In this document: one piece after another, positions 37,879-42,645 of the stretch
Layout of the letters: each line of letters begins with the position of its first letter
How positions within the stretch are numbered: position 1 is the first letter of the stretch
Source: an uncultured bacterium
GTDB lineage: Bacteria; Cyanobacteriota; Vampirovibrionia; Gastranaerophilales; Gastranaerophilaceae
Assembly: GCA_902766975.1 (NCBI GenBank)
Contig: CACXFH010000122.1
Coordinates: 1 to 42,645 of the forward strand
Reading direction: 5' to 3'
Length of the DNA stretch: 42,645 bases
Translations under genes and position numbers: made by a program
Notes under the pieces: generated by a model
Database searches by the model: none
Seen by the model: only the letters and a program-made list of their open reading frames with translations
Told to the model about the DNA's origin: nothing

Positions 37879-39924
37879 ATGATAAATAAAAGATTTATAA
37901 TTACAACTGTACTGTCAGTATTTTTAATTGCAGGAAACAGCGTTTTTGCAGATTCAAGTGATTTATTGAGAATGGATGTAAAAAAAGCATCATCTGAGGA
38001 TACGGTTGATGTAACCTTTTACACTACAGGCACTCCGACAAATACGGTAGTTACAAGAAAATCCGGTAATACTTATGTTGTACTTTTACCGAATGTTTCC
38101 GGCAATCAATCTGTTGTTCCGTCATTAGGCGGGGTAAAGGATTTGGTATCTAATGTCAGCGTAAAAAATATTGATGACGGTATTGGCGGCTATACAAAAG
38201 TTACATTCAATACTACAAAGCCCGTTAAAATTCAGACTGCAACCAAAAAAACCGCTCCTTTAACAAAAGCTCAGCAGGATTATAAAAATTTAATTGCTCA
38301 AAACAGCAAATTTGATCCTGATAAAAAAATGGAGAATTTCAAAAAAACAAGTACTTCAACTGCACAAACAAAAGTTGCGATGGTAAAACCGGCGGTATCA
38401 GCCCCAAAACAACCAACTGCAACTGCAAAGCCGGCAACTCCGGCAGCCAAACCTGCGGTAACAAAACCTGTACAGGTTTCAAAACATACAGCTCCTGCGC
38501 AAAAATCCGCAGCCGTATCTGCAGTTGTTTCTACAGTTAAACCGGCTAATTCTTCAAAAGCAAATATGGCAAAAACAAATACTGTTCAACAAACGGCAAA
38601 AGTTCAGGAAACAAAAACTGTAAAAAATGAAATTACACAACCTAAAACAGAGGGGAAAATTGCACAAAAAACAGAATTAAAACCCGAAACCCCAAAAGCA
38701 ACTGCCAAAACTGAACTTAAAAATTCAATTGCAGAATCAAAAAATGCAAAATCAGTCAATGTAAAAAAACAACAAAAAACCAAATCAGAGAAAAAAGGAT
38801 TACCTATTATTCCGATTGCGGGGGCTTTGTCTGTATTAGGATTATTCTTATTAAGTGCATTAATGAATGTAATTGTCAAAGCTGTTAAGAATAACTCGAA
38901 ATTAAAAGAATATCTTGAAAATTACAATACTGAACCTCAAAAAGAAAATATCGGAAATTATCAAAAAATTGCAGACGATGATAATTTGAGCTGGCAGGAA
39001 AAATATAAATTATACTCTGAAGCAAAAAACAGCGAAGTCAATTCACAACAAGCATCTTATGTAACTGATATGGGTGGCTCAAAGGGTGTTCTTGCAGATG
39101 ATGATATTGCAGCTCGTGTTTCTCGGATGGAACATGCTCTTTCACAAACTCCGTCCATGGAAAAATTAGAAACTCCGAATAAAGGGGTTCACTCCGAAGA
39201 TGACGCAATAATGAATAAAATGTCCGGACTTCATCTTAAATCATTCGCAAAAAATATTAATCTTAAAGAAACAAGCAGGCATCAGCTTGTAAAAGATGAG
39301 AGTAAAGCTGTAACAGAGCCATTGAAAGAAGGTCCTCTTGTAAAACTCAAAAACAGCGGTCTTATGATGAACAGAAGAAATATTGGCGGGCATGGATTCA
39401 GTATTTCCGATTTAGTCAGAACAGGCAAAAGATTTTTACCAAAAGAAGATGCAGCCGAAGAAATGCAAGAAGTACAAGAACAATATATGGTATCTTCAAT
39501 GGAAGAATATTTAGACATTTTAGATAAGGAACAATCATCTGTTTCAAATGAAAAGAATGTAACAGAAGAAATTACTAATATGATTCCGAAGCGCAGTCGT
39601 TCTCAAATGATGAGTGTGACTAATCCTATGCAGAAAATTTCTTCTCGCAAAAAGGCAAAATCATCGGATTTCAATATCTCAATTAAATCAAAGTATGACA
39701 TAGATTATAATAAAAGTATCATGATGGTTGAATCTGACGGTATTTCTTCAATAATCGGCAAGATAGGCGAAAATGTATTTGTATTGAAAAAATTTGACAA
39801 AAGTATAAATAAACCGCTTCAAGTACGACTTGACTATGGCAATGTATATATTGTTCGCGCAGGGAATTTCAAATGTCTTGTAGATGTTTCGGATGAAAAA
39901 ATGGGCACCTTGCTCGAAATATAA
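37879..39924 (+). CDS. AMIN-domain-like envelope protein, 681 aa
   Basis: A signal peptide (residues 1-24, ending V-F-A-D) leads into an AMIN-like beta domain (about 28-120, with L-L-R-M-D-V-K-K and G-Y-T-K-V-T-F-N-T-T-K-P). AMIN domains bind peptidoglycan in amidases and type IV pilus secretins. A long Lys/Ala/Pro/Thr linker (120-305) could span the periplasm. A single transmembrane helix at about 308-332 would place the C-terminal 350 residues in the cytoplasm; these include charged, possibly helical stretches and end in a small beta domain (about 620-681, S-I-I-G-K-I-G-E-N-V-F-V-L-K-K). A trans-envelope link between the wall and a cytoplasmic partner is suggested. The start has a weak ribosome binding site (AGCGGG). 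Confidence 0.72.
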   Translation: MINKRFIITTVLSVFLIAGNSVFADSSDLLRMDVKKASSEDTVDVTFYTTGTPTNTVVTRKSGNTYVVLLPNVSGNQSVVPSLGGVKDLVSNVSVKNIDDGIGGYTKVTFNTTKPVKIQTATKKTAPLTKAQQDYKNLIAQNSKFDPDKKMENFKKTSTSTAQTKVAMVKPAVSAPKQPTATAKPATPAAKPAVTKPVQVSKHTAPAQKSAAVSAVVSTVKPANSSKANMAKTNTVQQTAKVQETKTVKNEITQPKTEGKIAQKTELKPETPKATAKTELKNSIAESKNAKSVNVKKQQKTKSEKKGLPIIPIAGALSVLGLFLLSALMNVIVKAVKNNSKLKEYLENYNTEPQKENIGNYQKIADDDNLSWQEKYKLYSEAKNSEVNSQQASYVTDMGGSKGVLADDDIAARVSRMEHALSQTPSMEKLETPNKGVHSEDDAIMNKMSGLHLKSFAKNINLKETSRHQLVKDESKAVTEPLKEGPLVKLKNSGLMMNRRNIGGHGFSISDLVRTGKRFLPKEDAAEEMQEVQEQYMVSSMEEYLDILDKEQSSVSNEKNVTEEITNMIPKRSRSQMMSVTNPMQKISSRKKAKSSDFNISIKSKYDIDYNKSIMMVESDGISSIIGKIGENVFVLKKFDKSINKPLQVRLDYGNVYIVRAGNFKCLVDVSDEKMGTLLEI

Positions 39925-39940
39925 GGTCAATTGCAATATT

Positions 39941-40312
39941 TTAATTTAACATTTCTGATGTTTCATTGAACATTATCATATTAAAATCTGAAACGGTTAA
40001 ATGCGGATTGCGTTTCATAAATTTTTTTGCGTCAAATTTGTTTTTGTATTTATCAAGTTTTTCTACGATTTTCGGATTATCTTCGTGTTCTGATTTGCGT
40101 TTATTGATATACTCATTCATCAGATACAAAACGTCATCTTCTGTCAATTCAGGTCTTTGACTGATAGAAACTTCATCCTGATCATCATCTTCGAGATATC
40201 TTCGTTCTTCATCTTCTTTTTGCTGTTGTTGTTGACGTTTGTTTTCCTGCCCTGTTGATAGTGCAGATTCTATTTTTTTATTAAAAGGGTTGCCGTTAAC
40301 GAAATTGAACAT
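39941..40312 (-). CDS. Unknown charged protein, 123 aa
   Basis: A highly hydrophilic protein with a glutamine run (Q-Q-Q-Q-Q) followed by an acidic stretch (D-E-E-R-R-Y-L-E-D-D-D-Q-D-E), probably disordered, and a helical C-terminal half (Y-L-M-N-E-Y-I-N-K-R-K-S, F-M-K-R-N-P-H-L-T-V-S-D-F). No membrane segment or signal is visible. AAAGG lies about 10 nt before the ATG. It is convergent with the AMIN-protein gene, 16 nt from its stop. I do not recognise a family. Confidence 0.65.
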   Translation of the reverse strand: MFNFVNGNPFNKKIESALSTGQENKRQQQQQKEDEERRYLEDDDQDEVSISQRPELTEDDVLYLMNEYINKRKSEHEDNPKIVEKLDKYKNKFDAKKFMKRNPHLTVSDFNMIMFNETSEMLN

Positions 40313-40419
40313 AATTTATGCCTTTATATTAAAAGTACCGTTTTGAATATCGGTTTATTTTTAAATTTCTTTAATTTATCAACTAAATGCTGTAACGAAG
40401 TTTTTATTTATGAATTTAT

Positions 40420-40656
40420 TCAGGCCGTTTTTCTTTCCGGTTCGGGGGCTCCGACAGTTTCAAGAAGGGTATCGATTACGCGTGGCATCTGGCAAATAAA
40501 TGAATAATTCCCTTTAGAGATTGAACATTTTTTGCAATCACAATTCAAATAATAGCATTCAAGAGCTTGTACAGTCCAGTTTTGCGTTATAGAATCAGAA
40601 ATTTCATCATTTTCAGGAGAATAGTATTCTTCTGCCATGCCTGACCAATTTTCCAT
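40420..40656 (-). CDS. Small cysteine-rich protein, 78 aa
   Basis: Five cysteines are clustered in the middle: A-L-E-C-Y-Y-L-N-C-D-C-K-K-C, then S-F-I-C-Q-M. A C-x5-C-x-C-x2-C arrangement is typical of a metal-binding knuckle; similar short proteins with C-Y-x-x-x-C-x-C-x-x-C occur in anaerobes, but I know no named family. The C-terminus (R-V-I-D-T-L-L-E-T-V-G-A-P) is helical. The frame opens at a TTG at 40686, but the ATG at 40656 has AAAAGGGG about 8 nt upstream and is chosen. No enzyme partner is evident; the ferredoxin-nitroreductase gene lies just upstream on the same strand. Confidence 0.68.
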   Translation of the reverse strand: MENWSGMAEEYYSPENDEISDSITQNWTVQALECYYLNCDCKKCSISKGNYSFICQMPRVIDTLLETVGAPEPERKTA

Positions 40657-40737
40657 ATAAGATGCCCCTTTTAATTCGTACCCCAATTAAATTATTTACG
40701 ATATTAAATGGGTTTTTATCCTATATTTGTATGAAAT

Positions 40738-41631
40738 TTACCTTAAAGAATTCCAGAAATATCTTTTTACTTTATCCCACAGCGGAACAGGGAATATTTC
40801 GCGCCCTTCAACTATTGTTATATCATAATCTTCGGGCTGGGTAGCTCTTTGGTATTTTAAATCCGATTTCCCAAAAAGCATTACGTAACCGACTTTGTAT
40901 CCTTCAGGGATTTCCAAATATTGGCATAATTCAGGTATGAGTTTAAGTGCAATTTCCGCAAATCCGCACCACAATGTTCCTACTCCCAAACTCTGAGCAT
41001 AGAGTTCAAAGTAACTCAGTAAAATTATCGGATCAACAGGGGCACATGGCGCTGAAACGGGAACCGAAACAACAATCATGTGCGGGGCATTTCTGAATAT
41101 TATATCTTTGCCGTCTATAAATTGTTGTTTAAATTTTTCAAATTTTCTTGTAACAGGTATCCATTTATTTGATAAAAATGCCTTTTTTATTGTGTTATTT
41201 GTTCTGTTTCTGAATCTGTCCATTATTTCAACATCATCAATTACGGAAACGTGCAATTTGTGGTTGTTGCAGCCTGTCGGAGAGTATTTGAGCATATCTT
41301 TGAGTTTTTGCAAGGTTGATTTATCCAAATTTTCATGTTTGTAGCTTCTAATGCTTTTACGGTGCCGGATTAAATTCAACATTTGCACGTCATTTGGCAA
41401 ATTATCGTCACAAATATCCGAATCTTCAGGCTTTTTATTGCATATTGAAATTGCACCGGCAGGGCATATTGCAAGACAATGTTGACATTTCATACAATAT
41501 GGTTCATTTTCTGACTTAATAAGCGGATAACCGTTTTTATCAAATTCAATAATCCCTGTTCCGCAGTCATTTGCGCACATTCCGCAATGTATGCATTTTT
41601 CTCTGTTGACCGTAAAATTTAATTCTGACAT
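40738..41631 (-). CDS. Nitroreductase with N-terminal 2[4Fe-4S] ferredoxin domain
   Basis: A 297-residue flavoprotein-type oxidoreductase. Residues 10-60 carry two cluster motifs, C-I-H-C-G-M-C-A-N-D-C and C-M-K-C-Q-H-C-L-A-I-C-P, each suited to one [4Fe-4S] centre. The rest is an FMN-binding nitroreductase fold, with R-H-R-K-S-I-R-S-Y and S-P-T-G-C-N-N-H-K-L near the N-terminal side and L-W-C-G-F-A and V-G-Y-V-M-L-F-G further on. Ferredoxin-fused nitroreductases are common in anaerobes, taking electrons from reduced ferredoxin to quinones, nitro compounds or unknown acceptors. I start at the ATG at 41631, with AAGGAG 7 nt upstream; the frame extends eight codons earlier. Confidence 0.88.
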   Translation of the reverse strand: MSELNFTVNREKCIHCGMCANDCGTGIIEFDKNGYPLIKSENEPYCMKCQHCLAICPAGAISICNKKPEDSDICDDNLPNDVQMLNLIRHRKSIRSYKHENLDKSTLQKLKDMLKYSPTGCNNHKLHVSVIDDVEIMDRFRNRTNNTIKKAFLSNKWIPVTRKFEKFKQQFIDGKDIIFRNAPHMIVVSVPVSAPCAPVDPIILLSYFELYAQSLGVGTLWCGFAEIALKLIPELCQYLEIPEGYKVGYVMLFGKSDLKYQRATQPEDYDITIVEGREIFPVPLWDKVKRYFWNSLR

Positions 41632-41684
41632 AAAGTACTCCTTGTTGAATAGCAAATTTTTTTTTTACATTTATTAATGTGTAT

Positions 41685-42398
41685 ATGGAGATTTTACCTG
41701 TTTCAAAATTAAAAGTAAATAATCGAAATAATATTGTATTTGGTTCACGAATTAATTTTGTTGATTCAAAAATGTTTGATGATTTCAGAAGGGGGGCTTA
41801 TGTTGATTTTCGAAAGGAAGGTGGATTTGGTGCAAAGTCTTTAAGTCGTGCTCAGAAGTATAAAAACGAATTTGAGCAAATGATAAATCCCCAAAAAATG
41901 AATATGTCGCGAACGGATGTTATTTTATCGGATGAATTTTATACTGAAGGAGTGCGCACTTGCACAGCAGGTGGGGTAATTGATTTAAAGAGCGGGAAAT
42001 GTTTGGGATTCCATTTTTATGACAGTTTAGATAATATGAAAAAGGTAGATGAAATGATAGCAAACATTTTTGATAAAATTCCCAATCCTGACGGGGCATT
42101 AATTTTGGGGGGTAAGAATTTAAAATGTTCAAATTATTCTCTTCCGATTTTTGAAAAAATTACGGAAGCTATCCTGTCAAAAATCAAGCGTGTAACGGTA
42201 TTAAGGGAGCATTTGTATCCGTTTTCGGAAACTGATATGCATTATTCATTAAAAAATGACACTTGGACGATATATTCAATGTTTCGTCCGGTGACGGAGA
42301 TAAAGGAGCGTTATATTTCTTCAAAATCTGATTTGCAGAATTGTTTTCGAGAAGTAAAAATAGCGGCAAGTGACAGCGTAAATTTCATCAAGCCATAA
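41685..42398 (+). CDS. CheD-like putative deamidase domain protein, 237 aa
   Basis: The N-terminus has N-I-V-F-G (16-20), like segments in other unknown proteins here. The core shows T87, C93 and H110 in Y-T-E-G-V-R-T-C-T-A-G-G and C-L-G-F-H-F, then G-A-L-I-L-G-G-K at 137-144. The offsets T+6=C and C+17=H equal those of T21, C27 and H44 in CheD of Thermotoga, a chemoreceptor glutamine deamidase, and a G-G strand follows in both. This suggests a CheD-type cysteine deamidase fold, but overall identity is low and no chemotaxis gene is nearby. The ATG at 41685 is preferred over a GTG two codons earlier; no ribosome binding site is seen. Confidence 0.6.
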   Translation: MEILPVSKLKVNNRNNIVFGSRINFVDSKMFDDFRRGAYVDFRKEGGFGAKSLSRAQKYKNEFEQMINPQKMNMSRTDVILSDEFYTEGVRTCTAGGVIDLKSGKCLGFHFYDSLDNMKKVDEMIANIFDKIPNPDGALILGGKNLKCSNYSLPIFEKITEAILSKIKRVTVLREHLYPFSETDMHYSLKNDTWTIYSMFRPVTEIKERYISSKSDLQNCFREVKIAASDSVNFIKP

Positions 42399-42511
42399 GA
42401 ATAAATGTAAAATGTGTGCGATGTTTGAATAGTCATACTTCAATGCCTAATTATGATAAATTAAAAGAAATGGTGCAAGGTTTAATATGTATAGAGCTTG
42501 TATACGGTATC

Positions 42512-42539
42512 TTGACAATTGATATTTATAGTATAGAAT
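42512..42539 (+). promoter_or_regulatory. Strong promoter for tRNA-Ser
   Basis: A perfect TTGACA (42512-42517), a 16-nt spacer and TAGAAT (42534-42539), placed 26 nt before the mature tRNA. This is the best -35 match in the window. Confidence 0.75.
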
Positions 42540-42565
42540 AGAACTACACGAAACAACAGAGTTTT

Positions 42566-42645
42566 GGAGGAGTGCCAGAGCGGTTGATCGGAGCAGTCTT
42601 GAAAACTGTCGAACGTGCAAGCGTTCCGTGGGTTCGAATCCCACC
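42566..42645 (+). tRNA. tRNA-Ser(UGA), truncated by the window end
   Basis: The acceptor 5' strand GGAGGAG, D arm, anticodon stem with loop CTTGAAA (anticodon TGA at 42600-42602), the long variable arm typical of serine tRNAs and a T arm (GTGGG TTCGAAT CCCAC) are all present. The 3' acceptor strand lies beyond the window. An antisense open frame across it is an artefact. Confidence 0.95.

Noticed and set aside
42447-42644. Minus-strand open frame beginning M-G-F-E-P-T-E-R
   Set aside because: It is the antisense of the tRNA-Ser gene, a well-known false protein call.

Overview
The window is AT-rich bacterial chromosome on the standard genetic code. It encodes a diderm envelope (lpxA, a heptosyltransferase-like family 9 glycosyltransferase, an outer-membrane-like domain), an AMIN-domain envelope protein, a GGDEF protein, a FliA/WhiG-type sigma factor and many proteins I cannot place in any general family. 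Together this best fits a gut cyanobacterial sister lineage (Melainabacteria/Vampirovibrionia, order Gastranaerophilales). That assignment is inference. No phage, insertion sequence, CRISPR array or integrative element was seen.

Layout. 1-5 kb: the end of fructose-bisphosphate aldolase, a small XRE regulator, DNA polymerase III delta and delta-prime (overlapping genes), a HAD phosphatase, and a protein with a five-times repeated R-x-V-V-x-G-F motif. 5-11 kb: DAHP synthase, a GGDEF protein with a degenerate signature, a methyltransferase, rlmN with a SugE/Gdx-like exporter, and a CpaE/MinD-like ATPase with a small partner. 11-14 kb: an operon-like run of nanE, an unlisted 57-residue ORF, nanK-like ROK kinase, a 73-residue protein and a UbiA-family prenyltransferase. 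14-20 kb: a solitary ribbon-helix-helix regulator and a run of lineage-type membrane proteins, including PnuC fused in frame to a secreted outer-membrane-like domain. 19.5-25 kb: a zincin with HELGH, obg, a coiled-coil protein with a PARP-like C-terminal motif, and a 54-residue zinc ribbon. 25-35 kb: a radical SAM protein, a Gly/Ala-rich protein pair, folP, recJ, the sigma factor, the glycosyltransferase and a large membrane protein. 35-42.6 kb: lpxA behind a structured leader, an M48-like protein that has lost the first zinc histidine, era, the AMIN protein, small proteins, a ferredoxin-nitroreductase, a CheD-like protein and a truncated tRNA-Ser(UGA).

Two patterns stand out. First, many genes look leaderless: a -10 hexamer of type TAnnnT ends exactly 6 nt before the start codon at holA, the HAD gene, the SMR gene, nanE, pnuC, folP, the glycosyltransferase and era, and at an internal GTG inside the pnuC fusion. 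Other genes have good Shine-Dalgarno sequences, so two initiation modes are mixed. Second, three proteins with toxin- or effector-like catalytic motifs (an M34-like zincin, a PARP-like domain, a CheD-like Thr/Cys/His set) have no Sec signal, and share a short hydrophobic-x-Phe-basic/Gly segment near the N-terminus with a fourth unknown protein. These could be substrates of one non-Sec export route. This is a hypothesis, not a demonstrated system.
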